Source: Candidatus Thermoplasmatota archaeon (lineage in GTDB: Archaea; Thermoplasmatota; SW-10-69-26; JACQPN01; JAJPHT01). From it: a stretch of 64,000 nt of DNA. The notes under the pieces are model-generated. The model searched no databases. It was given only the letters and a program-made list of their open reading frames with translations, and was not told where the DNA came from. The DNA is taken from contig DATLGO010000069.1 in NCBI GenBank assembly GCA_035540375.1, forward strand, positions 19,353-83,352, read 5' to 3'. Shown here in pieces: positions 1 to 7,238 of the stretch. A program made the translations under genes and the position numbers. Within the stretch, counting starts at the first letter, position 1; each line of letters begins with the position of its first letter.

Positions 1-807
1 CGCCCCCACCGGGCGGAAGACCGCGCGTCCCTCGACCGCGAACGCCTCGACCGCGGCCCGCCCGCCGGGTCCCGCGAGCCACGACGCGAAGCGGTCGGCG
101 GCCGCGACGTCCGCGCGCGGGTGCGCGACGGTGACGACCGCGTAGACGTTCGCGAGGGCGCCGTCCTCGACGGGATGCTCGGCGAGGCGCGGAAGGCGGC
201 CGCGCGCCTCGAGAACGGCCCACGTCGCCTCGTCGGCGAGAGCGTAGGCGCCGCGCTCGTTCGCGACGAGGAGCGTCGCGGCCTGGCCGGACCCCGTCTC
301 GAAGCGCCAGGGGCCCGCGAGCCGCGTCGCGTCCACGCCGGAGGCGCGCCAAAGCGCGACCTCGCGCGCGTGCGTCCCCGAGCCGTCGCCCCGGCTCGCG
401 AAGCGGGCCTCGGCGGCCGCGATGCGCGCGAAGGCGTCGGCGGCGGAGGTCGCGTTCGCGATCCCGGCGGGATCGTCCTTCGGACCCACGAGGAGGAACC
501 GGTTCTCGAACACCGGCGTGCGGGCGCGGCCCGCCCCCGAGGCGACGAATGCCGCCTCGGCCTCCGGGTGGTGGACAAGGACCACGTCGAGGTCCCCGCG
601 ACGGGCCTTCTCGAGCACCTCGCCGGATCCCGCGACGACCGCGATCGCGCGCCGCCCCGTCTCGGACGCGAACCGGGCCAGCAGATGGTCGGCGAAGCCG
701 GGGTCGTGGACGCTCGTCGTCGTGCCGACGGCGAGCGGCCGCTCCGCGTCCGCCGCGAGGCAGCCGGCGGCGACGAGCACGGCGACGAGCGCGAGCGCGG
801 GGCGCAC
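1..807 (-). CDS. tupA: Tungstate/molybdate ABC transporter substrate-binding lipoprotein (TupA-like), 3' end cut by window edge
   Basis: The reverse strand is open from a GTG at 807 to base 1 (269 codons). It starts with a lipoprotein signal peptide ending in a VAAGC lipobox. The mature part opens with VGTTTSVHDPG, then has a GEVLEKARRGDLDVVLVHHP stretch, VGPKDDPAGI and SRGDGSGTH, all hallmarks of TupA/WtpA-type anion-binding proteins. It should capture tungstate or molybdate outside the cell for an ABC importer whose permease and ATPase probably lie to the left, outside the window. Family length is about 270-300 residues, so only a few residues are missing. It is divergent from the ModE-like gene at 871. 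The GTG start is chosen because it gives the lipoprotein signal; specificity for W versus Mo cannot be read. Confidence 0.85.
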   Translation of the reverse strand, partial: MRPALALVAVLVAAGCLAADAERPLAVGTTTSVHDPGFADHLLARFASETGRRAIAVVAGSGEVLEKARRGDLDVVLVHHPEAEAAFVASGAGRARTPVFENRFLLVGPKDDPAGIANATSAADAFARIAAAEARFASRGDGSGTHAREVALWRASGVDATRLAGPWRFETGSGQAATLLVANERGAYALADEATWAVLEARGRLPRLAEHPVEDGALANVYAVVTVAHPRADVAAADRFASWLAGPGGRAAVEAFAVEGRAVFRPVGA

Positions 808-845
808 GCCCTCCGATGCGCCACCGAGGACGAAAAAGCCATGGT

Positions 846-869
846 CCGATAGGTCATGTGACCGATCGG
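846..869. promoter_or_regulatory. Palindromic operator between tupA-like and modE-like genes
   Basis: A 24-base inverted repeat with the core GGTCA-TG-TGACC (852-863) and outer arms CCGAT and ATCGG; 10 of 12 positions pair. It sits between two divergent genes and directly against the ATG at 871. It is a plausible binding site for the ModE-like regulator, giving oxyanion-responsive control of transport and autoregulation. The role is inferred from position and symmetry. Confidence 0.5.
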
Positions 870-870
870 G

Positions 871-1512
871 ATGTTCGACTTCGCCGACCGAACGAGGGCG
901 ATCCTCGACGCCGTCGACCGCCTCGGCAGCGTGAGCGCGGCCGCGCGCGCCGTCGGCCTCGACCCCTCGAACGCGCTCCGGCACGTCCGCGCCGCGGAGC
1001 GGCGGGCCGGGGCGCGGCTGATCGAGCGCGCGAAGGGCGGAGCCGGGCGCGGCGGCTCGCGCCTCACCCGCGCGGGGCGAGGCCTCGTCGCGGACGGCGG
1101 ACCCGCGGTCTTGTGGGCGCGCGCGGGGACGTTCGACCCCGAGGAGGGGACGACGCCGCTTGCGGTCGGACGGCGCGTCCTCCACGCCGCGGGTCGCGTG
1201 CCCCCGGGCCTCGTGCAGGTCGGCTTCCGGCCGGAGGACGTGGCCCTCGCGCGGGCGGCGCCCGGGGGATCGACGCGCAACCACCTTCCCGCGCGCGTCC
1301 ACGCGATCGAGGCGGGCCCGGACGGGACCTGGCGGGTCCGCCTCGCGGCCGGGGCCCTCCGGCTCGACGCGGCGGTGACCCGCGGCGCGGTCCGGGCCCT
1401 GCGGCTGCGGCCGGGAAGCCGCGTCGTCGCGAGCCTCAAGGCCTCGACGCTGCGTGTCCGCCCGCTCGGGGAAAACGGGGGTCCACGAACCCCGGGCTTG
1501 CCAAGGCTTTAA
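871..1512 (+). CDS. ModE-like transcriptional regulator (HTH plus TOBE domain)
   Basis: 213 residues. Residues 1-75 form a LysR-type winged helix as in ModE, with GSVSAAARAVGLDPSNALRH as the recognition region. Residues about 133-195 resemble a TOBE/molbindin domain (TRNHLPARVHAIE, then LRPGSRVVASLKAS), the part that binds molybdate or tungstate. The linker at about 75-130 is not assigned. It is divergent from the tungstate-binding lipoprotein, and a palindrome touches its start, so it probably represses or activates uptake genes according to intracellular oxyanion. The regulator call is firm for class; metal preference is unknown. Confidence 0.75.
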   Translation: MFDFADRTRAILDAVDRLGSVSAAARAVGLDPSNALRHVRAAERRAGARLIERAKGGAGRGGSRLTRAGRGLVADGGPAVLWARAGTFDPEEGTTPLAVGRRVLHAAGRVPPGLVQVGFRPEDVALARAAPGGSTRNHLPARVHAIEAGPDGTWRVRLAAGALRLDAAVTRGAVRALRLRPGSRVVASLKASTLRVRPLGENGGPRTPGLPRL

Positions 1513-1514
1513 AG
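1506..1514 (+). promoter_or_regulatory. TATA box for terC
   Basis: GCTTTAAAG centred about 26 bases before the GTG at 1537, the spacing expected for an archaeal promoter giving a leaderless mRNA. Confidence 0.55.
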
Positions 1515-1536
1515 TCCGGTCGGATCTTGCGCGGCC

Positions 1537-2247
1537 GTGGTCTTCGACCTCGCCATTGATCAGACGGACATCGCGGTCTTCTTCACCCTGATCCTCCTCG
1601 AAGGCGTCCTTTCGTTCGACAACGCCGCCGTGCTTGCGGCGATGGTCCGCAAGCTCCCGGTGGAGCAGCGACGCAAGGCGCTTCTCTACGGTCTCGGCGG
1701 CGCGTACTTCTTCCGCGCGCTCGCGATCGTGTTCGTCTCCTTCATCATCGCCAACCCGATTTTGAAGCTCGTCGGCGGCGCCTACCTCGTCTACCTCGCC
1801 CTCTCGCACTTCCTCAAGTCGAAGAAGGAGCACCACGAGATCAAGCCCGTTCAGTACTTCGGCCTGAGCGCCTTCTGGAGCGTGGTCATCGCCGTCGAGC
1901 TCGCCGACATCGCGTTCGCGCTCGACCAGGTGCTCGTCGCCGTCGCGATGACGAACGAGCTCGCCATCATCATCGCCGCGTCCTTCGTCGCCATCCTGTT
2001 TCTTCGGATCAGCGCGGGCTACATGACGCGCCTCATGGACTGGTTCCCGCAGCTCGAGACCCTCGCCTACCTCGCGGTGGGCTTCGTGGGCCTGAAGCTC
2101 GTGCTCGTCGAGGTCGTCCACATGATGGGCTACAAGGACTTCGAGGTCCCGAAGATCGTCTCGATCGTGGTCACGCTTTCGCTGCTCGTCCTGCCGGTCG
2201 TCGCGAAGGCGATCTACGAGAAGGTCATCCGCAAGACGCCGGCCTGA
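1537..2247 (+). CDS. TerC family integral membrane protein
   Basis: 236 residues with about seven membrane segments. The first helix has ILLEGVLSFDNAAVLAAMV, and a later one IAVELADIAFALDQV; the paired acidic membrane motifs (E-SFDN and E-AD-FALD) define the TerC family. Members export metal ions such as Mn2+ in bacteria or take part in tellurite resistance and membrane protein metalation; the archaeal role is not settled. The GTG start is supported by a TATA box 26 bases upstream. The gene stands alone between the ModE-like regulator and the GPN GTPase. Confidence 0.85.
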   Translation: MVFDLAIDQTDIAVFFTLILLEGVLSFDNAAVLAAMVRKLPVEQRRKALLYGLGGAYFFRALAIVFVSFIIANPILKLVGGAYLVYLALSHFLKSKKEHHEIKPVQYFGLSAFWSVVIAVELADIAFALDQVLVAVAMTNELAIIIAASFVAILFLRISAGYMTRLMDWFPQLETLAYLAVGFVGLKLVLVEVVHMMGYKDFEVPKIVSIVVTLSLLVLPVVAKAIYEKVIRKTPA

Positions 2248-2256
2248 GGCCGCGAA

Positions 2257-2264
2257 GCTTTATC
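2257..2264 (+). promoter_or_regulatory. TATA box for GPN GTPase
   Basis: GCTTTATC centred about 27 bases before the GTG at 2288; overlaps the few bases after the terC stop. Consistent with a leaderless transcript. Confidence 0.5.
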
Positions 2265-2287
2265 GCCGCGGGCGGCATCGGCCCCGC

Positions 2288-3070
2288 GTGGCGAGCCTCG
2301 AGGAGCCGATCTACCTCTACGTGACGGGAACGGCGGGATCGGGCAAGAGCCGGTTCACGGGGGCGCTCCAGCAGTGGATGAAGCAGGCGGGCCACGACGC
2401 GATCACGGTCAACCTCGACCCCGGCGCGGAGCGGCTTCCGTACGGTCCCGACGTGGACATCCGCGAATGGATCCTCCTCGGCGAGGTCATGGACGAATAC
2501 AGCCTCGGCCCGAACGGCGCGCAGGTCGTCGCGGCCGACCTCGTCGCGCTCCGCACCGCGGACATCGCGGAGCAGATCCAGGAGACGCGGACCGACTACG
2601 TGATCCTCGACACACCGGGCCAGACGGAGCTCTTCGTGTTCCGCGACGCGGGTCGCATCGTGATGGACTACCTCTCGCGGGAGCGCAGCGCCGTCGCGTT
2701 CCTCATGGACCCGTTCCTCGCCCGCCGGCCGGCCGCCTACGTCTCGCAGCTCATGCTCAGCGCGACGGCGCAGTTCCGGTTCCAGCGCCCGACGGTGAAC
2801 GTGCTCACGAAGACGGACCTCCTCCCCGCGGCCGACCGCGACCGGCTCGTGCGATGGGGCGAGAGCCTCGACGCGCTCGCGGACGCGCTCTACAGCGACC
2901 CGGCGGACATGGTGACGCAGATGAACACGGACGTGTTCAAGGTCCTCGAGGGCCTCGGCGCCGGCACCGGCCTCGTCCCCGTCTCGAGCGAGACGCTCGA
3001 AGGGATGGAGGACGTCTACACCTTCGCGCAGAGCGCCTTCGAAGGCGGCGAGGACATCGAAAAGAGTTGA
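2288..3070 (+). CDS. GPN-loop GTPase
   Basis: 260 residues. The P-loop is GTAGSGKSRF near residue 13, the family-defining Gly-Pro-Asn insert is seen in SLGPNGAQ near residue 76, and DTPGQTELF (G3) and NVLTKTDLL (G4) follow in order. GPN proteins dimerise; eukaryotic members assist RNA polymerase II assembly and nuclear import, and the archaeal orthologue's exact job is not settled. Length fits the family. The GTG start is preceded by a TATA-like box. A CCCGGN array begins 7 bases after its stop. Confidence 0.9.
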   Translation: MASLEEPIYLYVTGTAGSGKSRFTGALQQWMKQAGHDAITVNLDPGAERLPYGPDVDIREWILLGEVMDEYSLGPNGAQVVAADLVALRTADIAEQIQETRTDYVILDTPGQTELFVFRDAGRIVMDYLSRERSAVAFLMDPFLARRPAAYVSQLMLSATAQFRFQRPTVNVLTKTDLLPAADRDRLVRWGESLDALADALYSDPADMVTQMNTDVFKVLEGLGAGTGLVPVSSETLEGMEDVYTFAQSAFEGGEDIEKS

Positions 3071-3077
3071 TGCCCTC

Positions 3078-3495
3078 GCCCCGGTCCCGATCCCGGACCC
3101 GGACCCGGACCCGGACCCGGTCCCGGACCCGCCGCCCGGACCCGACACCCGGCCCCGGTTCCCGGCTCCCGGCGCCCGGTCCCGGCTCCCGGTCCCGGTC
3201 CCTGTCCCGGCTCCCGGTCCCGGCTCCCGATTCCCGGTCCCGGTCCCGGCGCCCGGCTCCCGGTCCCCGTCCCGGCGCCCGGCTCCCGGTCCCGGTCCCG
3301 ACGCCCGGCTCCCGGTCCCGGTCCCGGCGCCCGGCTCCCGGTCCCGGTCCCGACGCCCGGCTCCCGGTCCCGGTCCCGCCGCCCGGCGCCCGAATCCCGG
3401 CTCCCCGTCCCGGCTCCCGGTCCCGGTCCCGGTCCCGGTCCCGGCGCCCGGTTCCATCACCCGGCCCCCGTTCCATGCGCCCAGGTTCTCGGTCC
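3078..3495. repeat. CCCGGN repeat array 1
   Basis: About 420 bases made almost only of CCCGG followed by one or two variable bases. It begins with a run of CCCGGA units, then changes to CCCGGT and CCCGGC units. From about 3268 a higher-order unit of about 26 bases recurs four times: CCCGGCTCCCGG followed by TCCCGGTCCCGRCG. The minus strand has GGG every 6-7 bases, which meets the sequence rule for G-quadruplexes. No frame has stops, so it yields false reading frames. It fills the space between two co-directional genes. Related arrays are at 6857-7130 and 31794-32052. Confidence 0.85.
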
Positions 3496-3591
3496 CTCTA
3501 CGCGTCCCTGTACGGGTGCCCGCGACGGCGCACCCCCAGAGCCCAAGCCGGATAGGACTTGAAGGAGGAGCGCACTCCGGGGACGTGCGCG

Positions 3592-6288
3592 ATGGCGACG
3601 AAGTCGGACGTGGAGGCGCTCATCCATCGGCTCGTTCCGGATCCCGAGCTGCGGAAAACCGCGGTGGATCTCAGGAATCGCGGCCACGTCGAGCGGACCG
3701 TGGTGGGTCCGAAGGCGGCCCAGGGTCGCGTGCGGGGCCGTCGGGGGGACACGGGCTACAACGTCCGGGTGTCGTTCGAGGACGGGTCGTATTCGTGCGG
3801 CTGCGCGCAGAGCCGGGTCAAGGCGTGCGAGCACGTGGCGGCGTTCCTCGTCGCGGTCATCGCCTTCGTGCCGGCGGTCGCGAGCGAGGAGGGCACGAAG
3901 GTCGCCGCGACGCGGAGCATCGCGCCCGATCCCGCGGTCGAGAAGTTCCTCACCGATCTTTTCCCGGGCATCGGCCCGAAACGCGCGCGCGAGGTGGCGC
4001 GCGTCTTCCGCAACGTGCCGGATCTTCTCGCGGCGACGGAGCGGCAGCTGCGCGATCTTCCTGAGATCGGGCCGTGGGCCGCCTCGGCGCTGCGCGAGCG
4101 GCTCGACCGGTACAGCCGCCTCTCCGACGCGAAGGCGCCCGCCCCGAAGCGCGACGACGACGAGCGGAAGGCGCCCGCGGTCGCGGTCGACATGACGTTC
4201 ATCGAGCATTGGCGCGGCGCGCTCCCGGAACCGCAGGAGGAGGCGCCCGTCGCGGAGGCGTCCGCGATCCCGCGCGGCAAGGCGCGACCTCAACCGCTCG
4301 CCGGCCAGCGTCTCCTCGTGCAGGCGACGAAGGCGGGGCCGATCTTCTTTCGGCCCGAGAACGCGGCGAACCCCGTGTTCCGGCGCGTGCTCACGAAGCT
4401 CACCGAGGAGGATCCCGGCGCCGCGCGGGCGAGCCCGCGCCGCGTGTGGGTCTCGCCGCCCGACGCGTACCCGCGCTTCGTGGGCCGCCTGGAGGCCCTC
4501 GGCGCGCGGCAGGAGCCCGCGAAGCTCGTCGACCTCCCGTTCGACGGCCTCGCGCTCTACGTCGACGCGACGGGCCGCCGCGCGCGCTTCCAGGCCGTGA
4601 CCGAAGGCGCGGAGGAGGCCTTCCCCGGCTTCGTCGAGATCCTCCAGCGCACGGGGTCGCACGTCTTCGACGAGGTGAGCGACCTCCACCTCATCCTCCC
4701 GAAGGACTATCCGTCGGTGCGCCAGGCGCTCACCGACCAGGGCGCGCTCCTCGTGCGCAAGCGTCTCCGTCCGGTGAAGGAGATCACCGAGTGGAAGGAG
4801 CCGAGCGAGGAGGAATGGGCGCCCGGCACGCCGAAGAAGCGCGCGACGCCCGACCTCGCGCCGTTTATCGGCGCGCCGCGCCCGCCCGGCCTCCGGCCGC
4901 ACGTCCAGCTGTATCATTATCAGGAAGAGGGCGTGGCGTTCATCCGCGCGACCAACTACGTCGCGTACCTCGGCGACCAGCCGGGCCTCGGGAAGACCCT
5001 GCAGGCCATCGTCGCGGCGCTCCACCTTCCGGGCCGCATCCTCGTCGTCTGCCCCGCGGGCGCGAGGAACGTGTGGAAGCGCGAGATCAACGCGTCGACG
5101 ACGGAGGACGTCTTCGTCGTGCAGCCGAGCCACGCGGCGCGCAAGGGCGGCCTCGACTTCGGCGATGCCAAGTTCGTGATCGCGAGCTACGACGGCCTCC
5201 TCACGCAACGCGACGCGATCCTCCGCCAGCCCTACGACCTCGTCATCCTCGACGAGGCGCACTACGTGAAGAACAAGGAGGCGGAGCGCACGAAGGCCGT
5301 GCACGAAGGCCTCCGCGCGATCCCCCGCCGCGTCCTCCTCTCGGGCACGCCGGTCATGAACCGGGCCGAGGAGGTGCGCAAGCAGCTCGAATTCCTCTAC
5401 CCGGACGAATGGGGCAACGAGATGTGGTTCCGCGCCCGCTTCGTCCAGCCGCTCGTGCAGGGCGTGCCGGAGGTGCGGCGCCTCGCGCTCCAGAGCCTGC
5501 GCGGCTATCTCGAAGGCATCATCCTGCGCCGCCGCAAGGCGGACGTGCTGCGCGACCTGCCGGAGCGGCACGTCCTCACGGAGCACGTGCGCCTCTCGCC
5601 GGTGTGGCGCAAGGAGTACGAGGCCGAGGCGGCGCTCCTGCGCGAGCACATGCGCACGCACCGCGACACCGCGTTCGGCGCCGAGTACGAGACGACGCGC
5701 GGCCACGTCATGCGCCTGCGCCAGCTCGCCTCGAACGCGAAGGGCGAGCACGCGGAGCGCTACGTGCGCGACCTCCTCAAGACGCCCGGCGAGAAGGTCG
5801 TCGTCTTCGCCGTGTACCTTCAGCACCTCGAGGCGCTCGAGAAGTCGCTCGCCGAGTACGACCCCGTGAGCGTGACGGGGAGCGTGAACGACAAGGACCG
5901 CGCGACCGCCGTGAAGCGGTTCCAGGAGGACCCCGGGTGCCGCGTGTTCCTCGGTCAGCTCGTCGCGGCGGGCACGGCCCTCACCCTCACCGCGGCGCGG
6001 CACGTCGTGTTCGTGGACCTCGACTGGAACCCGGCGAACCACGAGCAGGCCGGCGACCGCGTGCACCGCATCTCGCAGACGCGCGAGGTGTTCCTGCACT
6101 ACCTCATCGCGGGCCGCACCGTGGACGAGGACGTCGCGAAGCTCCTCGACATGAAGTCGCAGGACACGGCGCTCCTCCTCGACGGCGACGAGGACGCCCT
6201 CGGCCTCCTCGCGCGCCGGCGCCAGGCCCGCCTTGTTGCGCGGCTTGCGCTCCAGACGGCGATGACGGCCGACGCCCCCACCCCGTGA
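3592..6288 (+). CDS. SWIM zinc finger - HhH - SNF2-type helicase fusion
   Basis: 898 residues from this ATG. Residues about 66-84 hold a SWIM zinc finger (CGC followed by CEH). Residues about 115-165 carry helix-hairpin-helix repeats (FPGIGPKRA and LPEIGPWAA), a DNA-binding unit common in repair proteins. From about 440 comes a SNF2 ATPase: Walker A DQPGLGKT near 461, DEAH near 552, and C-terminal motifs including QAGDRVHRISQ near 826. The ATPase resembles SMARCAL1-type fork-remodelling enzymes. It probably moves along duplex DNA in repair or fork rescue. An in-frame TTG at 3559 is an alternative start but lies inside a Shine-Dalgarno-like AAGGAGGAG. It follows repeat array 1 directly. Confidence 0.85.
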   Translation: MATKSDVEALIHRLVPDPELRKTAVDLRNRGHVERTVVGPKAAQGRVRGRRGDTGYNVRVSFEDGSYSCGCAQSRVKACEHVAAFLVAVIAFVPAVASEEGTKVAATRSIAPDPAVEKFLTDLFPGIGPKRAREVARVFRNVPDLLAATERQLRDLPEIGPWAASALRERLDRYSRLSDAKAPAPKRDDDERKAPAVAVDMTFIEHWRGALPEPQEEAPVAEASAIPRGKARPQPLAGQRLLVQATKAGPIFFRPENAANPVFRRVLTKLTEEDPGAARASPRRVWVSPPDAYPRFVGRLEALGARQEPAKLVDLPFDGLALYVDATGRRARFQAVTEGAEEAFPGFVEILQRTGSHVFDEVSDLHLILPKDYPSVRQALTDQGALLVRKRLRPVKEITEWKEPSEEEWAPGTPKKRATPDLAPFIGAPRPPGLRPHVQLYHYQEEGVAFIRATNYVAYLGDQPGLGKTLQAIVAALHLPGRILVVCPAGARNVWKREINASTTEDVFVVQPSHAARKGGLDFGDAKFVIASYDGLLTQRDAILRQPYDLVILDEAHYVKNKEAERTKAVHEGLRAIPRRVLLSGTPVMNRAEEVRKQLEFLYPDEWGNEMWFRARFVQPLVQGVPEVRRLALQSLRGYLEGIILRRRKADVLRDLPERHVLTEHVRLSPVWRKEYEAEAALLREHMRTHRDTAFGAEYETTRGHVMRLRQLASNAKGEHAERYVRDLLKTPGEKVVVFAVYLQHLEALEKSLAEYDPVSVTGSVNDKDRATAVKRFQEDPGCRVFLGQLVAAGTALTLTAARHVVFVDLDWNPANHEQAGDRVHRISQTREVFLHYLIAGRTVDEDVAKLLDMKSQDTALLLDGDEDALGLLARRRQARLVARLALQTAMTADAPTP

Positions 6289-6350
6289 TCCGGCCCCGCG
6301 TTACCTATATGAAGGGGAAGGCGGTTCAGCGACTCCCCTGAGGTTCGTCC

Positions 6351-6521
6351 ATGCCTCGACTCACCGAAACCTGCACCTCCTGCGGCACCCGGCTCATCGG
6401 GAAGGCCACGACGTCGTTCCCCTGCCCGGGCTGCGGCGACGGCGCCGTCGGCCGCTGCGCGCAGTGCCGCGACCAGGGCGTCGCGTACGTCCACGAAGCC
6501 TGCGGCTACGCGGGGCCTTGA
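6351..6521 (+). CDS. Small zinc-ribbon protein (archaeal EF-1 beta-linked family)
   Basis: 56 residues. Eight cysteines form four knuckles: CTSC, CPGC, CAQC and a final pair C-x(11-12)-C, typical of the small archaeal double zinc-ribbon proteins annotated as RNA-binding Zn ribbons. It sits one base before the EF-1 beta gene, the usual archaeal arrangement, so the pair is a single translation-related operon. Its biochemical role is unknown. The short reading frame was confirmed by direct translation from ATG to TGA. Confidence 0.85.
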   Translation: MPRLTETCTSCGTRLIGKATTSFPCPGCGDGAVGRCAQCRDQGVAYVHEACGYAGP

Positions 6522-6522
6522 C

Positions 6523-6792
6523 ATGGGCAAGCTCGTCGCGGTCTTCCGCGTCATGCCCGAGGACGCCGACGTCGACCTCGAGACGATCAAGGCCGGCGTG
6601 AAGGCGAGCGTCCCGAAGGACGCGGAGCTCCAGGGCTGGCAGGTCGTCCCCGTCGCCTTCGGCCTCAAGGCGCTCGAAGTGACGGTCGTGATGGAGGACG
6701 AGTCCGGCGCGGGCCCCGACGGCGTCGAGCTGGCCTTCAGCGAGATCGCGGGCGTCGGCTCGGTCCAGATGACCGACGTCGGCCGCATCTGA
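6523..6792 (+). CDS. ef1b: Elongation factor 1-beta (aEF-1B)
   Basis: 89 residues, the normal archaeal length. The sequence VAVFRVMPEDADVDLETIK at the N-terminus and VPVAFGLKALEVTVVMED in the middle match the single alpha-beta domain of archaeal EF-1 beta, the nucleotide exchange factor that reloads EF-1 alpha with GTP during translation. It starts one base after the upstream Zn-ribbon gene and should be co-transcribed with it. Repeat array 2 begins about 65 bases after its stop. Confidence 0.93.
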   Translation: MGKLVAVFRVMPEDADVDLETIKAGVKASVPKDAELQGWQVVPVAFGLKALEVTVVMEDESGAGPDGVELAFSEIAGVGSVQMTDVGRI

Positions 6793-6856
6793 AACACACC
6801 CTTCGTTTTCGGGCGAACCTTCGCCCGCCATTCTCGAACGCGACAGCGCAGCCTCC

Positions 6857-7130
6857 GCCGGTCCCGGACCCGGTCCCGGACCCGGACCCGGACCCGGACC
6901 CGACGCCCGGACCCGGCCCCGAATCCCGGCGCCCGGTCCCGGCTCCCGGTCCCGAATCCCGGCGCCCGGTCCCGGCTCCCGGTCCCGAATCCCGGCGCCC
7001 GGTCCCGGCTCCCGGCTCCCGGTCCCGAATCCCGGCGCCCGGCTCCCGGCTCCCGGTCCCGAATCCCGGTGCCCGGTCCCGGCTCCCGGCTCCCGGCTCC
7101 CGGCGCCCGGTCCCGGTTTCCTGGCGCCCG
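6857..7130. repeat. CCCGGN repeat array 2
   Basis: About 270 bases of the same CCCGG-based repeat as at 3078. It also begins with CCCGGA units and then shifts to a higher-order unit of about 33 bases in which CCCGAATCCCGG recurs four times. It lies between EF-1 beta and the sufS promoter, both on the plus strand. The G-rich strand is again the minus strand. Confidence 0.85.
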
Positions 7131-7196
7131 TGCCGCCGTTCGAGGATCCTCGGCGTTGCCGCGACCCCAAATCATCTGAAGGGGCGGGCCTTACGA

Positions 7197-7206
7197 TTCT
7201 TATACC
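7197..7206 (+). promoter_or_regulatory. TATA box for sufS-sufU
   Basis: TTCTTATACC about 36 bases before the GTG at 7239, just after repeat array 2; a short untranslated leader is expected. Confidence 0.45.
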
Positions 7207-7238
7207 GTGAGCGAGTACGGAGGAACCGGGGTGTCGTC

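Noticed and set aside
121..852. Plus-strand reading frame at the left edge
   Set aside because: The opposite strand encodes a clear tungstate-binding lipoprotein; this frame has no motif.
2225..3476. Long minus-strand reading frames rich in Gly, Arg, Pro and Thr
   Set aside because: CCCGGN repeats contain no stop in any frame; the translations are repeat products and overlap the GPN GTPase.
3078..3495. CRISPR array
   Set aside because: Units are 6-7 bases with degenerate higher-order copies; there are no distinct spacers and no cas genes.
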